DNA of 64,000 nucleotides from Hirudinaria manillensis (lineage: Eukaryota > Annelida > Clitellata > Hirudinida > Hirudinidae): positions 4,730,142 through 4,794,141 of the forward strand of contig CM067532.1 in assembly GCA_034509925.1 (NCBI GenBank). Direction: 5' to 3'. Each line of letters begins with the position of its first letter. Within the stretch, counting starts at the first letter, position 1. Position numbers and translations under genes: made by a program. Positions 24,312 to 41,242 of the stretch are shown piece after piece. The notes under the pieces were generated by a model. That model was not told the DNA's origin. It did no database searches and saw only the letters and a program-made list of their open reading frames with translations.

Positions 24312-25832
24312 TCAAACTGGAATGAATGTCCATTGTTTAAAGCGTTCGTTTTCCTTTTCTGACTGGAAGCAGTTCTGGGCCATTACTAATTGGCGGAACG
24401 ATTCGGGCCGGTATGGGTCAGTCACGTGGGTGGCGCAAGAACCTGTTGCAATGTTAAAAAGTTCCCACTTCTGGTTGAGCTCCCATCTCTGGTTTTGGTC
24501 ATCCTTGCATTCCCCTAGCGTCACGTAAGAATACATTTTTGCTGTCAGGCATTTTCCATTTACTAGAAGATGGTTGTCTACTGTTAACTGAAACAAGTCT
24601 TCATCTTCGGCTAAGAGATTGCAGGAAACCATGTCTATTTTCATGTCCCGCGCAACTTGAGCACACAACCCGCTTTTGGTTTTGAGTTTTCCAAATTTTG
24701 CTGCTTCCACGTCTAAGTCAATGCGTTTCTTCAAAATTTCCTTGAAGTACCACCGAGCATTGTTACAACTTAATGAGATGAACTGTTTTCTTCTATTGCT
24801 TATTGAATGTGATTCTTGACTTGATGGCTGGAAGTTTCTAGAGAGGGGTAAAGAAATGCCGGAATCGTTTTGAAACCACAAGCCGACGATACGTCTCAAG
24901 TTAACGCCACTAGAAATCTTGACTGCATTGTGAAAGTTAGCGATTGCAACTCTGGAACAATTTACTAATTTTATGATTCCTCCGCAACACCAGGTTCTCA
25001 TCCCAAGCTCCAGTGCTTCTCCGCCACCATAACCAAATTCTTCGTCAATAGAACCGATGGAGTGCAGAAACGATCTTTTCGCGGCAAATAAATCGGGTCT
25101 CATTCCAGGAGAAGTTTGAGTAGAAACATTGCTTTTGACCAGAACTGTCTGAAGATTCCAGAGAACTGAGGCAACGTAGTCATCATCGACTCGATCAAAC
25201 TTTCCTGCAGAGGTCTCAGAAACTTTGTCATAGTGAGGCAAGACTATTGACCTCGGGTTTCTTGAGAGCTCTTCTAATAAAGGAGGTAGCCAGCCTACGT
25301 TGCAAATGACCGATGGTTCAAAAATGACGATGTTTTCGTACTTGGCTTCTTCTAATGCCTTTTTTACAGACTTTGCCACACCTAACTGAATTTCATTCTT
25401 AATTAATGTAACTGGCACGGGCAGCTCGTCGAAATATTCTTGAGCTTCTTCACCTATAATTTCCTCGTTTGATGCGTCGTCAACTATTATCACTTCCCCA
25501 ATATAAGCTTCACTTTTATGTAATGCACTGGACAGGGCTATCTTGAGATCGTACATTTGGAAGTTGTTGAAATGGGATACCAAAGATGTCGTTCGAGCCG
25601 GGTCGTACCGCTTGGAGATACATTTAGACGAACGGTAATCTTGTGGTTTATATTTCACTTCAGATCGTTTCCAAATGAATTTGTTTGATTTCTTAATTCT
25701 AGCAAGTGGGAAATAAGTTTGATCTTGTTGAAAATCCGGGTTTAGGAAAACGTAAACAAGATAGAGGAGCAGAACAATCAGGGTTAAATCCAAAACGAAA
25801 GACTTTTTACACAACAATCGATAACCTGCCAT
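24312..25832 (-). CDS. GalNAc-transferase-like protein lacking the DxH motif (likely pseudoenzyme)
   Basis: A 506-residue uninterrupted frame with the architecture of polypeptide N-acetylgalactosaminyltransferases (Golgi type II proteins starting mucin-type O-glycans): short cytosolic start, one TM segment (about 12-30), a GT-A domain with EVIIVDDASNEE (113-124), CNVGWLPPLLEEL and YGGGEALELGMRTWCCGG, and a C-terminal ricin-type beta-trefoil region with a QNQRWEL QxW repeat. The last motifs are closest to the GALNT8/9/17/18 branch (YGGENVELGMRVWQCGG). The metal- and UDP-binding DxH, normally in FFDAHVE, here reads FEPSV (171-175), so Asp and His are Glu and Ser. The later His of CSRVAH is also lost (CSRVAIANF). 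Transfer activity is therefore unlikely; a lectin or chaperone-like role is possible but is inference. The lack of introns among intron-rich neighbours suggests a retrocopy origin. Confidence 0.85.
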   Translation of the reverse strand: MAGYRLLCKKSFVLDLTLIVLLLYLVYVFLNPDFQQDQTYFPLARIKKSNKFIWKRSEVKYKPQDYRSSKCISKRYDPARTTSLVSHFNNFQMYDLKIALSSALHKSEAYIGEVIIVDDASNEEIIGEEAQEYFDELPVPVTLIKNEIQLGVAKSVKKALEEAKYENIVIFEPSVICNVGWLPPLLEELSRNPRSIVLPHYDKVSETSAGKFDRVDDDYVASVLWNLQTVLVKSNVSTQTSPGMRPDLFAAKRSFLHSIGSIDEEFGYGGGEALELGMRTWCCGGIIKLVNCSRVAIANFHNAVKISSGVNLRRIVGLWFQNDSGISLPLSRNFQPSSQESHSISNRRKQFISLSCNNARWYFKEILKKRIDLDVEAAKFGKLKTKSGLCAQVARDMKIDMVSCNLLAEDEDLFQLTVDNHLLVNGKCLTAKMYSYVTLGECKDDQNQRWELNQKWELFNIATGSCATHVTDPYRPESFRQLVMAQNCFQSEKENERFKQWTFIPV

Positions 25833-26004
25833 TACAAGTATACGGACAAATCGAGGTAGAATTTAACATTGAAGGAGCCCAAAAGCTTCTGCAAAGTTAC
25901 GGTCATGCCTGAGCTGTTTCGGTTTATTCGCGCTGTCGAAGGACTTGACATGCACTTATCACATAAATAATATAATGTGAATTTTATTTTAAAATATTTC
26001 AGCC
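25833..26004. promoter_or_regulatory. Compact divergent promoter region
   Basis: Only 172 bp separate the start codons of the minus-strand GalNAc-transferase-like gene and the plus-strand coiled-coil gene, so both leaders and promoters must lie here or overlap. The CAG at 26000-26002, directly before GCCATGG of the plus gene, may be a leader splice acceptor. No clear TATA box is seen. Confidence 0.45.
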
Positions 26005-28508
26005 ATGGAAGAAGGTAGCTCACAAAGAGATATAATGGCTAAGGAGAACGATGTAGGAGTATTTGACATAGGTGTGTCAGACAGGTAAAAATTGACGCTG
26101 GTCTTAGTTTGATTGAACTTAAGTTTAGAAAAATGTAACTATTAAGTGACACATCAACATTTTCTCACAAATCCCCATAATTTGAAGGAACTCACTTTCG
26201 AATGATGAAGTCGAGCAAAAGTTAAATGAACTAATTGGTTCCTATGAACAATCACTAAAAAATGTCTCTAAACCAGAAGAGTTGCTTTCAAGGTTTTAAC
26301 ATTTTTATTTCAAAATTAATCATTCAAATGTGAAAATCTTGATACCATCAAACTCCATATTATAGCAGGGACTTTTCGAGGCCATTTCTTTCTCATCATG
26401 GTAATTGAGGATTTAGATATAGAAGAAAGAAATCATGTAATTCTAACACATAACTTTTTAGATGACTTCAATCTCCTGAACAGCACTAAAGATTCATTGG
26501 TACTGGATAGTTTAATGTTCCCCAATCAAATTTCTCCATCTGCACAAATGCATTCAAATCAAGATCATTCCCTCTTGCCACCTTCCATGAACACTGAGTT
26601 TTTTGAAGAATCACCCCTTTCTTCATTAGATATTCACATTCCTCCACTGAGCTCAGTTATTCCATCTTCCATTTCTCTTCATTCTCCAAGCTCCATGCAA
26701 TTCCAAGAAACAAGCTTGCATATTCCTTATTTAAGTGATTTTGACAAAGGTAAAAAAATGTCACCCTTTATGAATGACTTCAAAGATTCTTCCATAATCA
26801 ATGAGCATTTGACATATGGCAATAGTTTCTCAATTCTGCCATCAAAAGATCCTATAAAATTTCAAATTGATGAGACTGTTACATTTAAGAAGATGTTAAA
26901 CACTGGCATTGGTTCTCAATTATCAAAGCAGATATCATTCCTGCTTTATGAGTTAAATCGACTGAGAGAAACAAATGAGAAGGTTATTGACTTTATTTTT
27001 CATTATGTTTGACTTTTAGTATTTGAAGAACAAGTGTGCCGTTTATTAAAGTTGAGAGAAGAACTATTATTTCATAAAGGGGAGCTGAATTCAGCAAAGA
27101 ATAAAATCATCTTCTTGCAAGAACAAACCAAACCAGAAACTGGGAGAAATGAAAATTTTGCAGGTTTTTTCAACTATTACATAAACATGTCACATTAGTT
27201 TCATTATTTAATGCCCATGGATGAAGGCTTTGTGGAAGAAGTATTAAGGGCACAAAAACTGAGAGATGTGGCAATGATGGAAAGATTGAAAGAAACCAGC
27301 CAAGCGAGAAATTTTGCTTTGGATCTTGCAAAACAAAAGTATGTTATTTATTTCCATTTTCTTTGAATTGATGGAGGAAATATTAATTCCCATAATGTTA
27401 TTTTTTTAGGATTGCTGGAGATGAAGTGAGGAGACTTGAATGAATTCAGTTAAATGATTTGTTGCTAATCATGATTGTTGACAATATGATGTTAAAATTT
27501 AACTCATTGGAAGTATTCTTACTACTAATGAATTATTATAACAAATATTATCACAGAATGATGTGGTGACTTCTCTTGTGAAGAGCCAATCTTTGGATAA
27601 TTTGAAGGATTCAACCTCAAAATTCTTGCAAACCATCGCAGATGAAAAAGAAAGGAAGAGGATTGCTAATGAAGAAGAGATTGAAGCTATTCTTTTTGAA
27701 AAAGATTTAATTTATAAGCAGGTTTGTTTCCAAGATTATGCACCTATTTATGAAGATGTTAAATATTAACCGCTTCAGAAAAGAGATTTGGAGAATGAAA
27801 AGAAAATACTTTCTGCTCAACTGAAATCTGAAAAAGATTTAAAGAACAACTTGCAGAATAAGCTGGTTTTAATATGTTATTTTTGTGCACTGTTATGAAA
27901 AATGTAACAAACCATTTCTTTATATTTTACAGTTTGAAACTGAGAAGGATAGGAACCAACTTTTCAATGATATAAACTTATTGCAAAACAAAGTGAAAAA
28001 CCTAAAGACTTGTCAGAAGTAGGATAGCTTCAATATAATGAAATTTGTTGACAAAATGAGAATACCATCGGTGCAAATAGCTTGTACAAGTCGCTGTCCA
28101 AAGAAGAAGAACTTCATCAACAATTCAGCAACAAACTTTTACAATTAAGTACTGAACTGGAGAACAAAAACAAGCAAAACAAAATATTGAAATCGGAATT
28201 GGAGAAACTCAAGCCTGTCATAGAACAGTTGAACTGGGACAACAAGCACCTCGTTTCAAAGTGCTCTTCCCTTGATCAGCAGTTGAAGACTGAAAAAGAA
28301 AATGTCGACAGGTGAGGGCAGTGATTGATTGCCATAATTATATTTTTCCTTAACTCTACTTTTCTCTTCCAAAGCCATTGCCTTCTTTATCTCGTTATTT
28401 TTGTATGCAGTTGATTCTTGTTTTGCATATTTAATATGCAGATTAAACAGATTGGTTGAAGTTTTAAGAAGGAAACTAAAAGAGGGTTCATTGAACATGC
28501 ATTCTTAG
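26005..28508 (+). CDS. Coiled-coil protein of unknown family
   Basis: I do not recognise this gene. Exons supported by splice sites and phase: 26005-26084, 26188-26292, 26369-26400, 26462-26982, 27020-27163, 27227-27338, 27410-27425, 27557-27721, 27779-27865, 27933-28018, 28081-28311, 28442-28508, giving roughly 550 residues. The start GCCATGG is strong. The N-terminal third is Ser/Pro-rich with little predicted structure (LLPPSMNTEFFEESPLSSLD). From about residue 220 the protein is almost continuous coiled coil, rich in K, E, L, N and Q (for example ELENKNKQNKILKSELEKLK), ending RLVEVLRRKLKEG. The intron at 26401-26461 was chosen because TTCTAAC and CTTTTTAG give a good branch point and acceptor and restore frame. 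The exon 4/5 junction does not close in frame with canonical sites. It could be a centrosomal, ciliary or cytoskeletal protein, but nothing proves that. Confidence 0.65.
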
Positions 28509-31500
28509 AATTTGTACACACCTTTCTCGTATGAATCTCAAACGATTTTGTTCAACTAGTCTAAATTTATTTGTGTGAGTTTATTTATAAGGTTTTGCTT
28601 AATTTGCTTAAATTAATAACTCTCAGGTTTGAGTTGATGGCCAAGATAATCTTTCTGCCATCAGTAGCAACTTTATTCTGCATATTTCCAATTTAAATTA
28701 TCAAATCAATCATTTGCTTGCTAGCAATTTCTGTTAATGTGTAGACAAGCTTAAATGAGAATGGTAGCTACCCTGATGTTCTTAATTTTTTTAGGATGTT
28801 AAACCTTGGCATTAATTGTAATGGAACCAAATTTGTGCATTCATATTACAAAAATAACTTGTGAAATTAAATATATATCTTAGTGCATGTTGGAAAATTT
28901 GCATGTAACAAATTTTAACTAGATTGTCTACTGCATGCATAGATTAAATTTCAGTTGCTTGTACTAGTTAAATGTTTTGCTTGGATTAAAGCTGACCATA
29001 GATGAGAATCTCCCAAGTGCTCCTTGATATTTTTCGAATCCATAAATTTTGTTATTGTTGGGATATGTGCAACTAATTTTAGATAATAAAAACAACTAAA
29101 AATTCTTTGAATGACCCAGTCACTACACTTTATGATGATTTGGAATCCCCGCTGTTGAACTGTGAACGAATGATTCATATTGAATTAATGTTAATCATTT
29201 GATATAGAAATTCCAAAATAAACTCACGATTATAATAATGATATTTAAAACTTATCAAAAGTCATAAGGGTTGTTCACTAACAAATAAAAATCATAAGAC
29301 ATTTGTGCTCATCACAATTTGGTACAACATCTAGCTCATGAATTTTTTCCTTATTTTTTTCAAAAGTGAGCAGAAAACAAATGCCTTACTAGTATTACTC
29401 AGTAGACAATAATTCAATCAACAGTAAAAGCTAAAGAAATGGAAAATGAAGATGATGTATTATGTGGTAAAATATTTGGAATGCCCTTAAAAGCTTCACA
29501 TGAGGAATATTAACGTTTGAATGAATAATAACTATATCCAAATATTGGCCAGTGGCCCTCAGCCTATAATTTCATCACTGGATGCAGTTGTAACATTAAG
29601 TTCTCAGTACTTTCTTGTTTGAGGATTTCCTGGAATGATCCTAGTAATCCTAGTTAGATACTTCATAGCAGGCAAGAAAGAACTGAAGGTCAAAATGTAG
29701 ATACCTGAAATTACTATTCCAGTACAAGTATTAAGTGACCCTGACCCAACCCATGTTTCAAAACATTATTTACTCACTACATGAAAAGGCATTTATCAAT
29801 AATAATTTGTATTAATTTCAATTTCCTTTTAATTTAGAAAGATTTACCTTGACAAATTCCATCTGGGTAAATATTTTGGATATTTCCCGATTTCAGCTTC
29901 AGATTTGTCAACGATTTTATCAACATGTTGATATGAATGAAGTTATAAGAGGGCATTTTATTAAAATTTCTCCAGGGTAGTTTCTTCAAATTAATACCTT
30001 AATGCAAATATATTTGTTCCTTCTAAAGTGGATATCTGGCTACAATAGCAAACAAATTATTTTTAATCAGGTGGCAGAATTGTTTTACTACTCTGACAAA
30101 GAGTGGCAAGCAATAAAATTGGTATCCATTGGATTATGAAAATGGTAACATATACCATGTATGTTACATGAAGTACACCTGGAAATTATATATTGAAATT
30201 TTTATTAATTAAGTAGTGATTCTGTTGCTCATGAATACGATTGCCTCTTTAGCAAGTTAGTTGTTGTTGCTTAAAAAACATCAAAACATTCGAACGCATT
30301 TTAAAAGCGAAACGTTGGTAGCGGTGCCGTTAACAGAACCACCTCATGGCCAACTACTGTATTTGTATTCCCTTCAGAATCTTAATTTGGTTTATGAGTG
30401 CAGAAAGAGTTGCAAAACAAAGCCAACAATACACTCACAATACGACATTCTCATAAGGGGCTAATTAGCACTTTGTCATTTGGCCGTTGAAGGAACAGCT
30501 ACCAGATCGCAAATTTTTGTAACATCATCACTGCATCGTGATTTACCATTCAAACTTTATTTTTAAAACCATTACAACTTCACATTTAGGAGAAAATATG
30601 AAAATTCAAAAAGAATCACAAACACCACAATTATAAAGTTGAATTTTGCAACAAATTTGCTAGGGGACCATGATTTAAAAGCATGTGTGGTTGGATGATG
30701 GGCCGTGTGCACAGAGAGACGTCTGCAACTTTTTAGTGCATCAAATATCTTTTTGATGTTAGCTGGAGAATTTTTCACTCACAGACAATAGTCTAAAAAC
30801 ACTACTCACTCTGACGAAAATAGAAATTCATAAACACAACGATAAATGATGAATCTGAAAAGTTAAATGAAAAAAACGTCACCCTCACGACAGACATTTT
30901 GGGACGCTAACAAAATAAACGAGACTTCAGCAGTAAGTTGCAAACGAGCGCCTGCTGCTGCTGCTTTTGAAGCCTATCACCTCGAAGGACAAAAATAAAC
31001 TCGACATCGCGACGAGGGTTGGTGATCATTTGCGTCCCGGTGGAATGTTGAGCCGTAAAATTACAAACTCCTCCCGCTTCGTTAGCTGAAGTTACCGGCC
31101 AGCCGTGCGTCACGAGTTCTCTTCAGCAAATAAAAATCATGCAAATTGGCACGCAACTCTGACAGGTTTTCGAGACGAGATGCCTTAAGGAAGTTGTGAG
31201 GTCGTGGATTTGAAGAGGCCTTTAAGTCTTTCAAGTAACGAACGCGGCCTCGGACCACGTGAATCGCTTGTGACTTTGGCCGAAATGATGCCTAAGATTG
31301 ATAAATACGTGACAGGACAACCTAGTATTTTATGGAGAAAGAAGCTAACAGGATGCAATCATGTTGGGAAGTAAGAGAGTGTGACATTACAAAGATGAAG
31401 AAGATTGTGCCAAAACACCATCGACATGAGAAGCTACAGAAATTCACTGGTAAACAAAAAAAAAAACTATGAAGATTTTCACCACCTACAAAGCCGTTAT

Positions 31501-31699
31501 TAGTTTTGATAATCATTGAGTCAAAAGCTCGGAAACCACCACAACACATGATCAAAGTTGTAAAATGGGAAGAAATTAAACAAACTGTATCCAGTGCTTG
31601 GCTGCTGTAAAGAGAAATATGCAAATGAACTTCTAAGCGAGAATGAAGACACACAAATCATCAATACGATGAAGAAACAATGTGAGTTATTTGATGAGA
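28509..31699. other. Intergenic stretch, no gene seen
   Basis: AT-rich 3' region of the coiled-coil gene and sequence beyond it. A GC-richer patch at 30900-31290 contains CAG/CTG-like triplets (CTGCTGCTGCTTTTG) and short open frames on both strands, but no exon chain I can defend. The sequence nearest 31700 is probably the calcineurin 3' untranslated region. Confidence 0.45.
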
Positions 31700-36855
<5,156 letters not shown>

Positions 36856-38346
36856 TTCTATCGCCCTTCAGGACGGAAATTAACGTAAATCCCTTTGATA
36901 AAGCAACACAGTATAAAATTTCAGACGGTAAATTACAGAAATCCCAAAAATCGACTAGCTAGCGGACAATCAAACGTAGCATGCACCTCTCAGTCCGTTC
37001 ACTATCCTACACAAATATAGTCGAGGTTGCCACAGCCAGCATCGATCGAAGCTTGTTAAACAGCCTGCCGGTAGGACCTCCTAAATTAAAAACACTCCTC
37101 CCCTCTCCTACATACCAACCACGTCAAAGCTCTATCTCTTTTAATTTTTAATTAATGCCATATCAACCCAAATTCGATTATAATTAATAAAGACATCGGT
37201 GAAGATACCCTTAGAAGATTGCCAGTAGAAACCCGAAATATCGAAATAAATCCTTTAATACCTTTACACAAAGTAATTATGTCGCTGGAGTGATTGTTAT
37301 TAGCACGGTTGGAGGCTAATTAAATTTTCTAAAAGTCGAAGACAGGCATAAAATAGGCGATTTTGTACCTGAAAACGAAGTTCTACTGTTGAACTAATGT
37401 GGTAGCTGTAAGAAAATTCTATACGATTTGTAAGGATGAAGTCAAAATTTCGTATAAAAAAACTGAAAATAAAGCAAATTAATTTTCGCGTAGTTGATGC
37501 ATCAGACTTAAACGATATCGATGAAAGGCTGAATTTTGATTTAGCAACGGTTAGAAACGACTACAATACTACTGAGTGACTGCACTAATTGCAAGAAAAA
37601 TGTATCCAAAAGTAATTTTCGACATTCAGATCATTTAACGATTAAAGGTAAAGGCCTTTTCAATCTAAGAAGCCCCAAAGTGACCTGAAAGTGCGATTTT
37701 GTTTTATTAAGCTAATTTCTTAAGAATCCATAATAACTTAAAGTCTCTCGTGACTTGAATATATGGTACGTGTTACTAGTGAGATTTTGCTTGAGATAGC
37801 TGACCAGTTAAACTTAATTTAAATGTCTGGTTCTTTCTTGCCGTGTTGGCACAATGAAAGTTTTACTAAGAAATCGTGGAGATGATCACGTATGCGGGAA
37901 CATACATAATGACAATATTTCTGAGCAAAAAATAAAAGCTTACTATAGCTTAAGCTGTTTTAATGATTCAGTAAGGAGAATTTGAGCCAGTTCAAATTAT
38001 TCAATAGATAAAATACATGTTGAGATCACACTGGATGGTGCCAAAAAAAAAGTCATTCATTGAAGACCTCTCGTTGTCATAGTTGAAGACAGCAGTCTGA
38101 TGGGAGCTGCAGCTGCTTAATAGCTTCCATCTTTAGCGTACAACTTGGGTCACCGCCTGCATGTAAGATGCGTTTCAGTGGCTCCAGGTGTGGCTTCCAA
38201 ATGTTTTAAATATTAATCATTTGTGCCTGGTCAATAAGGAATAGTTGTGCGTGATTATAGTCAGGAAGACGATTCGCTTGACTGGTCATTGCAACAGACG
38301 CATATTATATAGACCTATTTGTCGCACCTTTCGAAGCTGATTAAAG
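36856..38346. other. Divergent intergenic region between calcineurin A and prolyl 4-hydroxylase
   Basis: About 1.5 kb between two start codons that point away from each other. AT-rich, no ORF of note. It presumably holds both promoters; I see no clear TATA box or conserved site. Confidence 0.5.
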
Positions 38347-41075
38347 ATGGATAGAGTGGAGTTATTGTTTGTTGTGTTCATTTCCGCTGGAATGGTCTCC
38401 GCTGACATGTTCTCAGCTATAGCCGATTTAGAAGGGATTTTAAAAGTAGAACAAGAAGTTGCACATGATTTGCGAGCTTATGTTGCCAATGAAGAAATTC
38501 GACTCAATAAATTGAAAAGGTTGGGAAACAGTAATTTATTTACAAGAAAAACTTGATGGAAGCCCTAATTTATTTGGTTACTTTATGTAGAGTTGCTGAT
38601 GACTTTGAAAAACATAGCCAAAATGCTCTTCAGGATCCAGAAAAACATTTAAGTAACCCAATCAATGCATATCTGTTAGTCAAAAGATTTACAAACGAAT
38701 GGAATGACATTCTAGACCAGCAAATAAAATCAACTGCTCTAAATTGTTGGTAAAATTAATAGTTTGGATGTTAATTTAGCCTTATCTTTATGTGGATGTA
38801 TGTTTCAGCATTCCTGCAAAGTCTCTCAGCAAAAACATCAAAGTTTCCCACAGACGAAGATCTCCAAGGTGCTGCATTTGCTTTGTTGAGATTGCAGGAC
38901 ACCTATGCCCTTCCTCCAAGCAAAATTGCAACTGGAGATATGAAGGGTGTGATGGACTCGGTCCTCATGTCAGGTTTCCCAAGTCTTATGAGACTAAATC
39001 AATCTTTGTGGTTATGGCTTTAATAAATTTATGTGATTGATGATAGAAGATGATTGGATGTTCTATAATCATGTTAACAACATGATAATCTTTAAAATAG
39101 CTATTTAATTTGTTTCAGCTGAAGATTGCTTCAAACTTGGTCATATTGCATATACTTCCTCTGATTACTACCACACAATCTTGTGGATGAATGAATCCCT
39201 CCGATTGTCTGAACAAAACCCAAGTGAAGGCATAGACCGAGCCACAATACTGGACTATTTAGCTTATTCTTATTATATGGTAAGTGTGAAATCAATGTTT
39301 ATTTGAAATAATAACAAATAATTAAAGTTATAAATTATTGATCCATTATTTTGGAACTGAATAGAGTTTATTATATGAATTTATCACTTCAATTTCAAGC
39401 AAGGAAATGTAAGAAGGGCATTGAACATCACAAAAGAATGGTTAACATTAGGTTAGTAAAATTTAATGCAAAAATAACGTGTTACGTTGAAATGAAATTG
39501 GTTGAAATGGTTTAGAACCAGATCATTTGAGAGCTCAGGGCAATCGTCAATTCTATGAGCAGCTGATCCGCGAGGAAGAGGCTCGTACCAGGAGCCCAGG
39601 GGTGGTACATGATCCTGATGCTAATCCACGTCCCATGGATGCTTACAAGATGTCTGATGATTTCCAAAACTACGAAAAACTCTGTAGAGGAGAGAATACA
39701 CATGTAGCCTTTTTAATCTCTATTTAAATTAAAGAATCAATGATCTTGTCAAATTTTTTTGAAAGGATGTTTGTTTTTCATTTTGCTAATAGGAGGTTAT
39801 CAATGAGCATAAGCTTGTCTGTCAGTATAGAAGGCATCATCCTATGCTTTATATCAGACCTGCAAAAGAAGAACTTGTCAATTGGGAGCCTAAAATGTAT
39901 TTGTTTCATGATGTCATGACCGATAACCAAATAAAAAAGATTAAAGAGTTGGGACGACCCAGGGTATGTTGACATTTTCATAAAGATCCCATTCATGAAT
40001 TCTGAGATTAGTGTTGACCACATTTATGTTTGGACATTTAGCTTGGTAGATCAGTTGTTTATCACAAGAGCAACAGTGCCTCAACAACTGCTCAAGATTA
40101 CAGAATTAGTAAAAGGTTTTGGCTTTGTTCTCATTAAAGATTATTTGAATAAAACTTTTAATAAAACATATCTAGCGGCTGGCTTAAAGACGTCGACGAC
40201 AGGGCTGTGGCGAAATTCAGCTTCATGGCTGGTGTCCTTTCTAATCTTACCCTTGAAACAGTTGAAGATTTACAGGTTAAAATCAATCATTCATTTTGCT
40301 TTTCCTTTAGATTGCTTTTAATTCAAAGACTCATTCTGAAACTCTTTTTCAGGTGCTCAACTATGGTATTGGAGGCCATTATGAGCCTCACTATGACTTC
40401 TCCACTGTAAGCTTCACTGAATGTGACCATTAGAAATTTTTACATTTCCACTATTCATCATTAAACTGTTAACTACAGAACAGAGAGTTGGACACCTTTG
40501 AGAAAGCCATTGGAAATAGAATTGCCACATTCATATGTTATGTAAGATAAACTATATTTAAAATGTCCATGAAATGTTTAACTTGGCATTTGTGGTTTCA
40601 GTTGTCAGATGTTCAGGCTGGAGGAGGAACTGTATTTCCAGGCATCGGAGTTCGTTACTCGCCTCGGAAGGTTAGGATTAAAGATCATCGATGAAATTTA
40701 AATTGTTACAATTCTTTTTCAGTTTTTTTGTATAATTAAGTTGTTAAATATTAATTGCCAAAACACCACATTTCATCTGTTTTTGACACATGTGAAAATG
40801 TGCTAATCTCTAACTCAAGGCCAAGTGTGCATTTTGGTACAATTTGCTGAAGAGTGGGGAAGGTGACATGAGAACGAGACATGCTGCCTGCCCTGTCCTG
40901 TCTGGCATCAAGTGGGGTAGGTTGAACCAAAGACTCAAATTGCATTGCCAAATATTGACTCCTTTCTTGATGGTTTTTTCATTATTTTATTTTAAATTTT
41001 GAAGCTGCCAACAAATGGTTCCATGAGAGAGGTCAGGAGTTCATTCGACCTTGTTCCTCGTCTACCACTGAATAA
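38347..41075 (+). CDS. P4HA: Prolyl 4-hydroxylase subunit alpha (collagen type)
   Basis: ER-lumen 2-oxoglutarate/Fe(II) dioxygenase that hydroxylates collagen X-Pro-Gly, working as a tetramer with PDI. Fourteen exons: 38347-38519, 38591-38745, 38809-38973, 39119-39279, 39400-39451, 39516-39703, 39793-39963, 40042-40115, 40176-40275, 40353-40406, 40479-40541, 40602-40670, 40820-40916, 41005-41075, coding for 530 residues (human P4HA1 534). A signal peptide (1-18) ends VSA/DMF. The N-terminal dimerisation and peptide-substrate domains are recognisable (GAAFALLRLQDTYAL, AEDCFKLGHIAYTSSDYYHT). The catalytic domain has Fe ligands His426 and Asp428 (HYEPHYDF) and His496 (TRHAACP), with the 2-oxoglutarate Lys506 (GIKW). 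The C-terminus ERGQEFIRPC matches the family. The intron 2 donor (AATT/GTTGGT) was chosen over a better-looking GTAAAA because only it keeps the frame. Confidence 0.96.
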
Positions 41076-41126
41076 AACTTTCAATTTCTCTGTTTGTAAT
41101 ATTGTACGTTTTTGTTATCAAATAAA
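41071..41126 (+). terminator. Two AATAAA signals for prolyl 4-hydroxylase
   Basis: AATAAA at 41071-41076 overlaps the stop codon, and a second lies at 41121-41126. The second is better spaced for cleavage near 41140-41150. Confidence 0.55.
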
Positions 41127-41144
41127 CTCAATTAAGATATTAGG

Positions 41145-41150
41145 TTTATT
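41145..41150 (-). terminator. Poly(A) signal AATAAA for the TMED gene
   Basis: TTTATT on the plus strand, 93 nt beyond the TMED stop. Because it lies just past the plus-strand signal at 41121, the two transcripts should overlap by a few tens of bases at their 3' ends. Confidence 0.5.
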
Positions 41151-41242
41151 TGTTGTATGAAACGACGTGACCTTCGACTAAAAGTTGGAATAAAAGTTGG
41201 TTCATTGCCCCAAAATTAAACATCAGGGTTTTGTTTGATTTA

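Noticed and set aside
26401-26416. A 16-nt intron that would also keep the coiled-coil gene in frame
   Set aside because: Too short for animal splicing. The 61-nt alternative (26401-26461) has a branch point, a pyrimidine tract and the same frame result.
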